A stretch of DNA of 50,830 nucleotides from Gammaproteobacteria bacterium (GTDB lineage: Bacteria > Gemmatimonadota > Gemmatimonadetes > Longimicrobiales > Gaopeijiaceae), in contig VXNP01000068.1 in the NCBI GenBank assembly GCA_009840525.1, forward strand, positions 1 through 50,830, read 5' to 3'. The notes below the pieces were generated by a model. That model had not been told where the DNA came from. It did no database searches and saw nothing but the letters and a program-made list of their open reading frames with translations. This document shows, piece after piece, positions 31,748 through 40,652 of the stretch (position 1 is its first letter; the number at the start of each line of letters is the position of its first letter). A program made the position numbers and the translations under genes.

Positions 31748-32845
31748 TCAGCCCGCCTCCCACAGTTCGGTGTCGGGCTGGAAGGCCTTCCACGCGAACC
31801 AGAAGGCGATGTAGGCGCCCTCGACCGGCTCCAGGCGGGTGCCTTCCATGGGCCCTTCGAAAGCCAAACCGTCCACCCGCCAGCTCGATCCCGTCGCGGC
31901 GTCCACGATGTCGCCTGCGGTGAACTCGAATGTGAGGGTCTGCCCGTCCACCACGGGGTTGAGCGCGAACGCCGCCTCCCCGTCATTGTCCCACACCACC
32001 AGGACCGGCTTCCCGCCCACCATGTCGTTTACCACGGTCACGGGCGACCCGTCCCCGCGGAGTTCACCGAACGGGTACGCCTTGCCGCCGGCCGCATCGT
32101 CGAGAATCCCGAGCACGCGCTCCTTGACCGGGCGGCGGGTGTCGGTGACGGTTTGGGGATAGAAGAGGTTGGTGTTGTCCAGGCTCTCGTAGTCCCCGTA
32201 GGGATAGCGGTCGTACTGCGTGCTCACGCCGCCGCCGGGGCGCACCACCACCAGGCCGTCCTGATTGAGCGCGCGCCAGCGCTCCCAGGTGACCTCCGAG
32301 GAGGCGATCAGCGGCAGCGGCTGCCCCTGTTTGGGCCCGCAGCCGGCTTGGCGCAGCATCTGGGGCCAGAGCGAGCGGTCGCCGTCCGTGCGGTCGTACA
32401 TGATCAGGTTGTTCTGGAAGAGAAGCCCGGATACTCCGAACTCGTCGCCCGCGACCTCGCTGCGGTCGAACACGATGCTCGACCCGGTCAGGGGACAATA
32501 GGTGACGGCAACGCGATAGGGGCCCAGCGTGAGGTTCACGATCTCGTGCCACCAGAGGATGCGATGGGGCACCGCGATCGCCTGCCCGTCCAGCTCGAAG
32601 CTGATCACGCGGTCGCTTTCCCACAGAAAGCCGGTCTGCTGGTCAAAGATCCCTGTCACGGGCGGATTGGTGAGGGCGGGGATGCCGTCCACCCCCACGC
32701 CACCGTCGAAGACCAGGTCGGTGTCGATCGAGCAGTTGGGACCGAGGTCGACGGACGTCGTGGGTTCAGGGCCCGTGGGGGCGTCGGAACAGGAGAGCAG
32801 CAGCGACACCGCGGCGGCGGCGAGCAACGGGGGCCGGGGGTGCAT
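31748..32845 (-). CDS. DUF3179 lipoprotein
   Basis: A 365-aa DUF3179 protein with a lipoprotein signal (LLLSC, Cys19). The family signature is clear: VAVTYCPLTGSSIVFDR, with FGVSGLLFQNNLIMYDR, LWPQM and IAFWFAWKAFQPDTELW at the end. The role of DUF3179 is unknown. The window gives no functional hint except tail-to-tail packing against the TauE-like permease. Confidence 0.9.
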   Translation of the reverse strand: MHPRPPLLAAAAVSLLLSCSDAPTGPEPTTSVDLGPNCSIDTDLVFDGGVGVDGIPALTNPPVTGIFDQQTGFLWESDRVISFELDGQAIAVPHRILWWHEIVNLTLGPYRVAVTYCPLTGSSIVFDRSEVAGDEFGVSGLLFQNNLIMYDRTDGDRSLWPQMLRQAGCGPKQGQPLPLIASSEVTWERWRALNQDGLVVVRPGGGVSTQYDRYPYGDYESLDNTNLFYPQTVTDTRRPVKERVLGILDDAAGGKAYPFGELRGDGSPVTVVNDMVGGKPVLVVWDNDGEAAFALNPVVDGQTLTFEFTAGDIVDAATGSSWRVDGLAFEGPMEGTRLEPVEGAYIAFWFAWKAFQPDTELWEAG

Positions 32846-32910
32846 GGCGTGGGTCGGCCTTGTCGGCGAGGGACGGCCCCGGAACCGTGCCGGGCCGGGG
32901 CATGACTGCT

Positions 32911-32916
32911 ATCATA
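32911..32916 (-). promoter_or_regulatory. Possible -10 element for the DUF3179 gene
   Basis: TATGAT on the minus strand, 66 bases before the DUF3179 start, in the 145-base gap between divergent genes. The same hexamer sits before the DUF1592 operon. No good -35 hexamer is visible, so it is only a candidate. Confidence 0.25.
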
Positions 32917-32990
32917 ACCCCGCGCGCCAGTAAGGTGTCCGCCGGCCCTCCGAGCCTCCATCCAGCCACCAGCTCCGGGGAAACGACCGC

Positions 32991-34031
32991 TTGCTCAACT
33001 ACATCTGGGCGGCTCTGCTGATCTCGGCCTTCGTCTTCGCGGGGGTTTCCGACATCGGCGATCTCAGCCGGGACACCTACCGCAACGGCCAGCCGCTCCC
33101 TGTGGTGCTGGAGTTTCCCCAGGGCACCGCCGCCATCGATGGGCGCACGCAGGTGCGGATTCGCATCAACGCCGGGGTCTACCAGGACTTCTACGGCACG
33201 GACGAGAGCCCCGCGGCAAGCTACGACGGCGTCCTGCTGCGCACCGGCGAGGGAATGGTGCTGCGCTTCGATGCGGGAGCCGCGCTGCCCGAGCCGCTGG
33301 AGACGATCCGGGGCGTGTCGCGCTCGAACGACGACGAGCTTCAGGGGACCGTCGAAGGTTTCCTGACGCCCGTGCTGGGCCTGGGCGACGACCCCACGGC
33401 CGCTGAGGCGACCGTGCAGTTCGAGCCCGTCCGCTTCGTGAAGATGACCGCCATCGGCGCCGCTGCGCTCGACTTCGCGGAGACCGCCGCGGGGATCGCG
33501 ATCGGGCTGATCGGGGTGCTCGCGCTCTTCCTCGGGGTCATGAAGATCGCCGAGGAGGCGGGCATCATCTACGCCATCGTGCGCGTGGTGCGCCCGGTGC
33601 TGCGGCCGCTCTTCCCCGACGTGCCGGACGACCATCCCGCCCTCGGCATGATCGCGCTCAACCTCACCGCCAATGTGTTCGGGCTGGGCAACGCGGCCAC
33701 GCCCTTCGGCATCAAGGCCATGGAGGAGCTGCAGAAGCTCAACCCGAGCGAGGACACCGCCACCAACCCCATGGTGATGCTCCTCGCGGTCAACACGGCG
33801 AGCGTCCAACTGGTGCCCCCGGTGTTGCTGCTCGCGCTCCTCGGCCTCCAGATCAACCGGCTCATCTTCGCCATCATCATCACCACCGGGCTGTCGCTGC
33901 TCGTGGCGATCATCGCCGCCCGCCTCTATGGGAAGCTGCCGGGCTCGCGCGCGTCGGATCCCAACCGGAAGCGCCCGTTCGGGGAACAGCCGCGGGAGGC
34001 CGGCCGGGATTCCCGGCGCGGGGAGGGTTGA
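32991..34031 (+). CDS. SpmA-like nucleoside-recognition (Gate) membrane protein
   Basis: A 346-aa membrane protein related to Bacillus SpmA. It begins MLNYIWAALLISAFVFAG (first helix), then has a soluble segment of about 130 residues (20-150) that SpmA of Bacillus lacks, then the Gate-domain core (AAGIAIGLIGVLALFLGVMKIAEEAGI, FPDVPDDHPALGMIALNLTANVFGLGNAATPFGIKAMEEL). Start is TTG at 32991; the ribosome site is weak. In sporeformers SpmA/B affect spore-core dehydration; here there is no sign of sporulation, so the role is probably transport. SpmB follows after one base. Confidence 0.85.
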   Translation: MLNYIWAALLISAFVFAGVSDIGDLSRDTYRNGQPLPVVLEFPQGTAAIDGRTQVRIRINAGVYQDFYGTDESPAASYDGVLLRTGEGMVLRFDAGAALPEPLETIRGVSRSNDDELQGTVEGFLTPVLGLGDDPTAAEATVQFEPVRFVKMTAIGAAALDFAETAAGIAIGLIGVLALFLGVMKIAEEAGIIYAIVRVVRPVLRPLFPDVPDDHPALGMIALNLTANVFGLGNAATPFGIKAMEELQKLNPSEDTATNPMVMLLAVNTASVQLVPPVLLLALLGLQINRLIFAIIITTGLSLLVAIIAARLYGKLPGSRASDPNRKRPFGEQPREAGRDSRRGEG

Positions 34032-34032
34032 G

Positions 34033-34575
34033 ATGGAACTCGCGCGCGAGCTGATCGGGCTCTTCTCCGCCTTCGTCATCCCCGTCATCCTGGTCGGCTT
34101 CCCCCTGTACGGGCTGTACAAGCGGGTGCCGGTCTACGAGACCTTCGTGGAGGGGGCGAAGGAAGGGTTCGGGGTGGCGGTGCGCATCATCCCCTACCTC
34201 GTGGCCATCCTGTTCGCCATCGGCATGTTCCGCGCCAGCGGGGCGATGGATGCGCTCATCGCGCTGTTGAACCCGGTGCTGGAGCCGATCGGCTTCCCGG
34301 CCGAGGTCCTGCCCATGGCGATCATCCGCCCGCTCACCGGTTCGGGCTCGGCGGGGCTGGTCGCGGACATGGTCGCCCGGTACGGCGAGGACTCCCTGTT
34401 CGTCAAGATGGCCGCGGTGATGTTCGGCTCCACCGAGACGACCTTCTACGTCGTGGCCGTGTACTTCGGCGCCGTCAACATCAAGCGCACCCGGCACGCC
34501 ATTCCCGCCGGGCTGACGGCCGACATCGCCGCCATGCTGTTCGCGGTGTGGGTCGTGCGGCTGCTGTTCGGTTAG
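34033..34575 (+). CDS. SpmB-like nucleoside-recognition (Gate) membrane protein
   Basis: A 180-aa membrane protein of the SpmB type: LFSAFVIPVILVGFPLYGLYKRVPVYETFVEGAKEGF, IRPLTGSGSAGLVADMVARYGEDS and MFGSTETTFYVVAVYFG are the family core. Start at the ATG at 34033, one base after the SpmA stop, with GGGAGG upstream. It forms a pair with SpmA, and the CPBP protease gene begins 28 bases later. Confidence 0.88.
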   Translation: MELARELIGLFSAFVIPVILVGFPLYGLYKRVPVYETFVEGAKEGFGVAVRIIPYLVAILFAIGMFRASGAMDALIALLNPVLEPIGFPAEVLPMAIIRPLTGSGSAGLVADMVARYGEDSLFVKMAAVMFGSTETTFYVVAVYFGAVNIKRTRHAIPAGLTADIAAMLFAVWVVRLLFG

Positions 34576-34603
34576 GCGCCGCCACACTTGCCGGGAGGGT
34601 GAC

Positions 34604-37600
34604 ATGATGCGTCGACCGGGCCCCTGGGTCCTCTTCGGCCTCCTCGGCGTCGCCGGCGTCGCCGTCGCGATCCGGTTCTTTCCGACCGCCTTCCCTATCG
34701 TCACGCTGGATCTGGCCATGGACCGCGCGGCCGCCGTCGCCCGCGCGGACACTCTGGCGCGGCAGTACGGATGGGACCCGGCGGACGCTCGGACGGCTGC
34801 CACGTTCGGCCAGGCCGACCCCGAGGTGCAGTCGTACGTCGAACTCGAGGCGGGAGGCAGGGACGCGTTCGCAGGGCTCGCCGCGAGCGGCATCCATGAG
34901 CCGTACGTGTGGACGGTGCGACGCTTCCAGGAGGGGGCGGTCGAGGAAAGTCAGGTTCGCTTTACGCCCGCCGACGAACCGTACGGGTTCCGCCTGCGCC
35001 TCTCCGAAGATGATCCGGGGAGCGGCAACCTCGCCGAGGCGGAGGCTCGGGGCGTCGCCGAAGGCACGGCGGCGGAGTGGGGGGTGGATCTTTCTCCGTT
35101 CGAGCTCCTCGAATCGTCCCAGGAGACGCAGCCCGGCGGGCGCGTGGATCACACGTTCGTGTTCGAGCGGACGGACGCCACGGTGGAGGACGGCCGCTTC
35201 CGGCTGCGCATCCGGGTAGCAGGGGAGCGTGCCTCCGAGCTTGCGCGCTTCGTCTTCGTGCCGGAGGCCTTCTCCCAGCGCTACCGGGACATGCGGTCGA
35301 GGAACGATGCGATCGCGTTCGCATCGCAGTCGGTCTTCGTCGTCCTCTTCCTGCTTGTGGGCGGCGTAGGCGGCACGGCCTTCCTCATGAGGAAGCGTCT
35401 GATCGTCTGGCGTCCGGCCCTCGTCTGGGGCACCGTCACCGCCGTGCTGCTCGGCCTCGGGATCGTGAACGCCCTCCCGCTGAGCTGGATGGGCTACGAC
35501 CCCGCCGTCTCGGTCCAGACGTTCCTGGCCCAGCAACTGGTTCTGGCGGGGGCGACTGCCGCGCTCGGCGCTCCGCTTCTGGCGTTCATCTACCTCGCCG
35601 GGGAATCGCTCGGCCGGCGAGCGTTCCCCGGTCACCTCCAGCAGTGGCGCTTCTGGTCGCCCCAGGTCGCAGCGTCCATGCCCGCGCTCGGCCGAACCGC
35701 GGGGGCGTACCTGCTCCTGGGAACGCAACTCGGCTACGTGGTGCTCTTTTACCTGGCCACGTCCCGGCTCGAGGGCTGGTGGTCTCCCGCCGAGGCAGTC
35801 GTCCAGCCGGACCTGCTGGCGACCGCGCAGCCCTGGCTGGTGGCGGTCTCGACCTCGCTCTTCGCCGCCTTCTGGGAGGAGAGCGCGTTCCGCGCCATTC
35901 CCATCGCGTGCGCGGCTCTGCTGGGGGCGCGCTACGGACGAAAGAGCCTCTGGGTGTGGGGGACGGTGGTGCTGCAGGCCGTCGTCTTCGCCGCCGGTCA
36001 CGCCAACTACCCTCAGCAGCCGGCCTACGCCCGCGTGGTGGAGCTCACAGTCCCCGCGCTGCTCTGGGGCGTGATCTACCTGTATTACGGTCTCGTTCCG
36101 ACCATCCTCTCCCACTTCACCTACAACCTCTCGCTGCTCTCGATTCCACTGTTTGCGTCATCCGCGCCCGGCATTCTCGTGGACAGGGTAGTCGTGGTGG
36201 CGGCCGGGCTGGCTCCGCTCCTGGTCGTGGTCGGCGCACGGCTGAAGGTCGGTGCCCGCGCGAAGGCGCCGGAATGGGCGTACAACCGCGCGTGGAAACC
36301 GCCCGCCGTGGAGGAACCGGACGCCGTGGCGGAACCGGGCGCGGAGGCCGGTGCCGAGTCGCCCCCTTCGGAGGTATCGTCGGCCGCCCGGTGGTTCCTC
36401 TCGCGGCGCAAGCTGGTGTACGCGCTGGGTGTGATCGGTGTCTCCGCCTGGGGTGCCGGCGCGTTCAGCGGCGCCGGCGGCGCGCCACGACTGACCGCGA
36501 CCAGAGGCGAGGCGATCGCCGTCGCCCTGGACACGCTGGAGCGGCGCGGGCACGCCGTGGAGTCGTGGACAGCACTGGCCCAGGTGGTGTCCGGTCGGGG
36601 AGACGCCGACCAGTACGTCTTTGACGAAGCCGGCGCGGAGGTGTACGAAAGCCTCCTCGGGACCTATCTGTCCGGACTCCGCTGGATCGTCCGGTTCGTG
36701 GACTTCAGTGCCGACCCCGAACAGCGCGTCGAGGAACTGCACGTCCACCTCGACGCGGCGGGCGAACCTCTGCGGCTCCGCCACATTCTCCCCGAGGCAC
36801 GTCCGGGCGCGCATCCGGATGAGGCGGCGGCGCGGGCGGCCGCGGTCGCCGCCATCCAGACCAGATTCGGGATCGGCCCGGAGTCCATCGAGGAGGTCGG
36901 CGCCGTCCAGACGGCTCGTCCCGGGCGCACGGACTGGAGATTCACCTTCGAGGACCGGGCGGTACTCGCGGAGATCGCCGGGGAAGCGCGGCTGACGGTG
37001 TCGCTCGCCGGCGACGAAGTCGTGGACGCGACTCGCTTCGTGAACGTCCCCGAGGAGTGGGAACTCGCCCGGAGGGACGGCGAGGCGCTCCGCAACCTGG
37101 TGAACCTGTCCGCCGCACTGGTGCTCGTGCTCGGTTTCGCCGGGGCATGCGTCCTGTCGGTGGTCACGTGGGCGAGGCACGGGCTGGATGCGCGGCTGTT
37201 CGTCCGGGCCACCCTGCTCGCCGCGGTGGTGTTGGGTCTCGGACAAGCCAACTCCTGGCCGGCAACCGAGGCGATCTTCTCGCCGGCGCAGCCGTGGGGC
37301 CTTCAGGCGGGAATCGCGGCCTTCGGGAGCTTTCTCGTGCTCCTCTTCGGAGCGGGCGCGATCGGTCTGGGCGCCGCGCTCGCGCACAGATGGCTCGGAG
37401 AGGGGCGGGACGGGCAGGCCGAGGGGCCGGCATCGCCCTCGCTCGCCCTGGCGCTGGGTGCTGCCCTGCTGGGTGTCGTGACGCTCGCAGAGTGGATCGC
37501 CGGGGGGCTTCCCGCGTGGCCCGACGTCACGGGGGCCAACTCCTTCATCCCGATCCTGGCCGGGCCGCTCGGGGCGACCAACTGGCTTCTCCTTGGAACG

Positions 37601-37993
37601 ACGGGATTGCTCCTCATGAGCGGACTGGCGCTGAGGTCGGGCGCCGGCCTCCGCTGGCGCATCGCGCTGTGGGTCCTGGTGCTGGCGGCCGGGATCCTCT
37701 CCGTGCCGGGGCCACTTGAGGAATCGGTTCTCACCTGGGTGTCCGCCGCACTCCTGAGTGGCGCCGTCTTCTTCGCGCTGGCCCGTCTCGGGGCGGCGGC
37801 GCCGGCGTTGGTACCCGGCTTCGTCGGGACCTTGATCTGCGCCGACTTCCTCGTCCAGGTCGCAACCGAACCCTATCCGGGGGCGAGGCTGGGCGGTGTG
37901 CTGGGGGTCATGGCAGTGGGCACGCTCGTCGTCGGATGGATGCGCGAGATGCAGGGTACGCCACCGGTATCGCGACAGCGCCAGGCAAGGTGA
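34604..37993 (+). CDS. Internally duplicated CPBP intramembrane protease (1129 aa)
   Basis: A very large member of the CPBP (Abi) family of intramembrane glutamic/metal proteases. First half: a membrane anchor, a soluble PepSY-like region (about 40-235) and a membrane bundle with intact active-site motifs Glu425-Glu426-x-x-Phe-Arg430, His466 (AAGHANYPQ) and His504/Asn508 (HFTYN). Second half (about 600-1120): another anchor, a similar soluble region and a similar membrane bundle, but with no full EExxFR or HxxxN set. The two halves align in wording (FVFVPEAFSQRYRDMRSRND versus FVNVPEEWELARRDGEALRN). GGGAGGG precedes the ATG. CPBP proteins process prenylated or membrane substrates; most family members have 200-350 aa. 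Substrate unknown. Confidence 0.9.
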   Translation: MMRRPGPWVLFGLLGVAGVAVAIRFFPTAFPIVTLDLAMDRAAAVARADTLARQYGWDPADARTAATFGQADPEVQSYVELEAGGRDAFAGLAASGIHEPYVWTVRRFQEGAVEESQVRFTPADEPYGFRLRLSEDDPGSGNLAEAEARGVAEGTAAEWGVDLSPFELLESSQETQPGGRVDHTFVFERTDATVEDGRFRLRIRVAGERASELARFVFVPEAFSQRYRDMRSRNDAIAFASQSVFVVLFLLVGGVGGTAFLMRKRLIVWRPALVWGTVTAVLLGLGIVNALPLSWMGYDPAVSVQTFLAQQLVLAGATAALGAPLLAFIYLAGESLGRRAFPGHLQQWRFWSPQVAASMPALGRTAGAYLLLGTQLGYVVLFYLATSRLEGWWSPAEAVVQPDLLATAQPWLVAVSTSLFAAFWEESAFRAIPIACAALLGARYGRKSLWVWGTVVLQAVVFAAGHANYPQQPAYARVVELTVPALLWGVIYLYYGLVPTILSHFTYNLSLLSIPLFASSAPGILVDRVVVVAAGLAPLLVVVGARLKVGARAKAPEWAYNRAWKPPAVEEPDAVAEPGAEAGAESPPSEVSSAARWFLSRRKLVYALGVIGVSAWGAGAFSGAGGAPRLTATRGEAIAVALDTLERRGHAVESWTALAQVVSGRGDADQYVFDEAGAEVYESLLGTYLSGLRWIVRFVDFSADPEQRVEELHVHLDAAGEPLRLRHILPEARPGAHPDEAAARAAAVAAIQTRFGIGPESIEEVGAVQTARPGRTDWRFTFEDRAVLAEIAGEARLTVSLAGDEVVDATRFVNVPEEWELARRDGEALRNLVNLSAALVLVLGFAGACVLSVVTWARHGLDARLFVRATLLAAVVLGLGQANSWPATEAIFSPAQPWGLQAGIAAFGSFLVLLFGAGAIGLGAALAHRWLGEGRDGQAEGPASPSLALALGAALLGVVTLAEWIAGGLPAWPDVTGANSFIPILAGPLGATNWLLLGTTGLLLMSGLALRSGAGLRWRIALWVLVLAAGILSVPGPLEESVLTWVSAALLSGAVFFALARLGAAAPALVPGFVGTLICADFLVQVATEPYPGARLGGVLGVMAVGTLVVGWMREMQGTPPVSRQRQAR

Positions 37994-38030
37994 TGCGACA
38001 CGGGACACACCCAGGTGTCGCGGGAGCGTC

Positions 38031-39551
38031 ATGCACTATCACCTGATCGGGATCGCGGGCACCGCGATGGCCTCGCTCGCCGGGCTCCTGCGCGCGAGAG
38101 GCGACCGGGTGACCGGATCCGACCAGGGCGTCTACCCCCCCATGTCGCTGATGCTCGACGATCTGGGCATCGAATACGCGGACCGGTACGACCCCGCCAA
38201 CCTGGCCGGCGATCCGGACTTGGTCGTGGTGGGCAACGCGATCGGCCGGGGCAACCCGGAGCTCGAGGAGGTGCTGGACCGGCGGCTGCGCTACACCTCG
38301 GCGGCCGCCGTGATCAAGGAGCGGTTTCTGGCCGGCCGCCATGTGGTCGCGGTGGCAGGAACGCACGGCAAGACCACCACCGCAAGCCTGGTGGCATGGC
38401 TGCTGGAGGCGGCGGGACTCGATCCTTCGTTTCTCATCGGAGGCATCCCGGAGAACTTCGGCATCTCGTTCCGGCTCACGGACTCCGAGTTCTTCGTCAT
38501 CGAGGCGGACGAGTACGACACCGCGTATTTCGACAAGGGCCCCAAGATGTGGCACTACCTGCCGTGGACGGCGGTGGTGAACAACGTCGAGTTCGACCAC
38601 GCAGACATCTTCCGCGACAACGTCGCCTACCGGTTCGCCTTCGAGCGCTTCATCAACCTGGTGCCTCGGGCGGGGACGCTGGTTGCGGGCTGGGATTCGG
38701 CGGCGCTGCGCGCGATGTGCGGTGTGTCGCGCGCGCCCGTGCAGTCCTTCGGCATCGGTGTCGGTGTGCCCGACACCGGGACGGCGACTGCGGAAGGGGT
38801 CCGCTCGCATCCCCGATGGCGGGCCGAGCGAATACGCGGCGGGGAGGCGGGCACCCGCTTCGCGGTGCGGCGGGACGGGACGATGCTGGGGGAGGTGGAG
38901 ATGCGGCTCGCGGGCGACTTCAACGTCCTGAACGCCCTGGCGGCGATGGCGGCCGCGGCTGCGGCGGGCGCGCCCTGGGACGCGATCCGCGAGGGTCTCG
39001 GCACCTTCCGGGGCGTCCGCCGCCGCATGGAGGTTCGCGGGGAGGCGGGGGGCGTCACAGTGGTCGACGACTTCGCGCACCACCCCACCGCGGTCGCGGC
39101 CACCCTGAAAGCGGCGCGGCAGCGATTCCGCGGCCGGCGGCTGATCGCCGTCTTCGAGCCCCGCAGCTACACCGCTCAGCGGCGGGAATACCAGGAGGCC
39201 TACGGGGAGGCGCTCGCCGAGGCCGACCACGCCGTCGTGGCCGGGCTCTTCCGACCCGAGCGCTACGATGACGCGACCCGCCTCGACCCGCTGCAGTTGA
39301 TCGCGTCGCTGCTCGCGCAGGGCGTCGAAGCCGACTACGAACCGGCAGTCGACGGCATCGTGAAGCGCATCGTCCGCGGGGCGCGCCCCGGCGACGTGGT
39401 GCTGATCATGTCCAACGGGGGATTCGGGGGCATCCACGAGCGGCTGCTGGCCGGGCTGGCTGCGGGCGACGTCGAAGGTGCTCCAGGCGCCACTGGGAGC
39501 GCGCGCGGCTACGGCGGCACGCCACCGGGCGGGAGACGGACGGGCGGATGA
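38031..39551 (+). CDS. mpl: UDP-N-acetylmuramate:tripeptide ligase Mpl
   Basis: Joins recycled L-Ala-gamma-D-Glu-meso-diaminopimelate to UDP-MurNAc in cell-wall recycling. A 506-aa protein with the Mur-ligase order: N-terminal YHLIGIAGTAMASLAGLLRA and VYPPMS (typical of Mpl rather than MurC), the ATP loop GTHGKTTT (110-117), the central IEADEYDTAYFDKGPKMWHY and the C-terminal VVDDFAHHPTAVAATLKA. GGGAG is 5 bases before the ATG. The last 25 residues are low-complexity and may be unstructured. It overlaps the LD-carboxypeptidase gene by 4 bases. Confidence 0.95.
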   Translation: MHYHLIGIAGTAMASLAGLLRARGDRVTGSDQGVYPPMSLMLDDLGIEYADRYDPANLAGDPDLVVVGNAIGRGNPELEEVLDRRLRYTSAAAVIKERFLAGRHVVAVAGTHGKTTTASLVAWLLEAAGLDPSFLIGGIPENFGISFRLTDSEFFVIEADEYDTAYFDKGPKMWHYLPWTAVVNNVEFDHADIFRDNVAYRFAFERFINLVPRAGTLVAGWDSAALRAMCGVSRAPVQSFGIGVGVPDTGTATAEGVRSHPRWRAERIRGGEAGTRFAVRRDGTMLGEVEMRLAGDFNVLNALAAMAAAAAAGAPWDAIREGLGTFRGVRRRMEVRGEAGGVTVVDDFAHHPTAVAATLKAARQRFRGRRLIAVFEPRSYTAQRREYQEAYGEALAEADHAVVAGLFRPERYDDATRLDPLQLIASLLAQGVEADYEPAVDGIVKRIVRGARPGDVVLIMSNGGFGGIHERLLAGLAAGDVEGAPGATGSARGYGGTPPGGRRTGG

Positions 39552-40486
39552 CCGCTATGGACCCCGACACCCCACCGCTCCGGCCGCGAGCGCTTCGTCC
39601 CGGCGCCCGCGTGGCGCTGGTTGCCCCGGCGGGGCCGCTCGGGGCCGGTGTGCTCGACAAGGCCGTCGATCGTTGCCGGAGGCTCGAACTGGAACCGGTC
39701 ACGTACCCGGGGGCGACCCGCAGGCGGGGCTATCTGGCCGGCAGCGACGAGGAGCGGCTCGCGGACCTGCAGGCCGCCTTCGACGACCCGGCGACCGACG
39801 GGGTATGGGCGCTCCGGGGCGGCTACGGGACCCTGCGCATCCTCGATGGCCTGGATCTCGCTCGCCAGCGCCGCGACCCCATTCCCTTCATCGGCTTCAG
39901 CGACAACACCAACCTCCACGCCCTCCACGCGCGAGAAGGCATGGTCTCGTTCCACGGACCGCACCCCGGCGCCGACTTCCCTCCGGAAACCGAGGCGTCG
40001 TTCCGCGCGGCGCTCTTCTCCGGCGAAGCCCAGGGACCGCTGTCGTCCCGGCCCGGAGATCCTGCTCCGCACGCGCTGCGGGGAGGGAGTGCGGAGGGAA
40101 GGCTCATCGGCGGAAATCTCGCGATCCTGGCGTCTCTTTGCGGCTCGCGGGATGCCATCTCCACGCGCGGCCGCATCCTGCTCCTGGAAGACGTGGGCGA
40201 GCCCGCCTACAGGGTGGACCGGATGCTGCACCAGCTACTGCGCGCCGGCGTCCTGGATGGCGTCGCGGGACTCGCCTTCGGACGGTTCACCGGAGTGAGC
40301 GAAGGGCTGAGCGACATCCTGGCCGTGCTCGGCGAGTTCGCCGTTCGGTTCGGGGTGCCCGCGGTCGCCGACCTGCCCTTCGGCCACGTCGAACACAACT
40401 GCACCGTCCCGCTGCTCGCTAACGCGCGCTTGGACGCGGATGCGGCCACCCTCCTGGTGACGGAGCGCGCCACTCGGCCAACGTGA
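39548..40486 (+). CDS. LD-carboxypeptidase (S66 family)
   Basis: Removes the terminal D-alanine from murein tetrapeptide to give the tripeptide that Mpl uses. A 312-aa S66 peptidase with the nucleophile in GFSDNTNL (Ser118), Glu214 (LLLEDVGEPAYRVDRML) and His280 (GHVEHN); YGTLRILDGLD is also conserved. The ATG lies in the ATGA overlap with mpl, so the two consecutive steps of peptide recycling are translated together. An LdcA-type enzyme by family. Confidence 0.93.
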   Translation: MTAMDPDTPPLRPRALRPGARVALVAPAGPLGAGVLDKAVDRCRRLELEPVTYPGATRRRGYLAGSDEERLADLQAAFDDPATDGVWALRGGYGTLRILDGLDLARQRRDPIPFIGFSDNTNLHALHAREGMVSFHGPHPGADFPPETEASFRAALFSGEAQGPLSSRPGDPAPHALRGGSAEGRLIGGNLAILASLCGSRDAISTRGRILLLEDVGEPAYRVDRMLHQLLRAGVLDGVAGLAFGRFTGVSEGLSDILAVLGEFAVRFGVPAVADLPFGHVEHNCTVPLLANARLDADAATLLVTERATRPT

Positions 40487-40601
40487 GCCCGGCTGGCGCC
40501 ACTCTCTGCCGTAGACCCGCGCGCCGGGGCGCGAAGATGTGCGAATGGTGTACCTTGTGGGAGGACGCGGGAGACGTAATACACACGGAGACGGAAGACG
40601 C

Positions 40602-40652
40602 ATGGCCTCTTCACTGAGCGCCGAGCGCGTCGACATCGGAGACCATAAATGA
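40602..40652 (+). CDS. Possible 16-aa leader peptide
   Basis: An ATG at 40602 opens a 16-codon frame (MASSLSAERVDIGDHK) whose TGA at 40650-40652 overlaps the ATG of the M30-like gene (ATGA). GGAAG lies 5 bases and GGAG 13 bases before it. It could be a translated leader coupled to the gene downstream, or a coincidence; the M30 gene has its own GGAG 9 bases ahead. Confidence 0.3.
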   Translation: MASSLSAERVDIGDHK

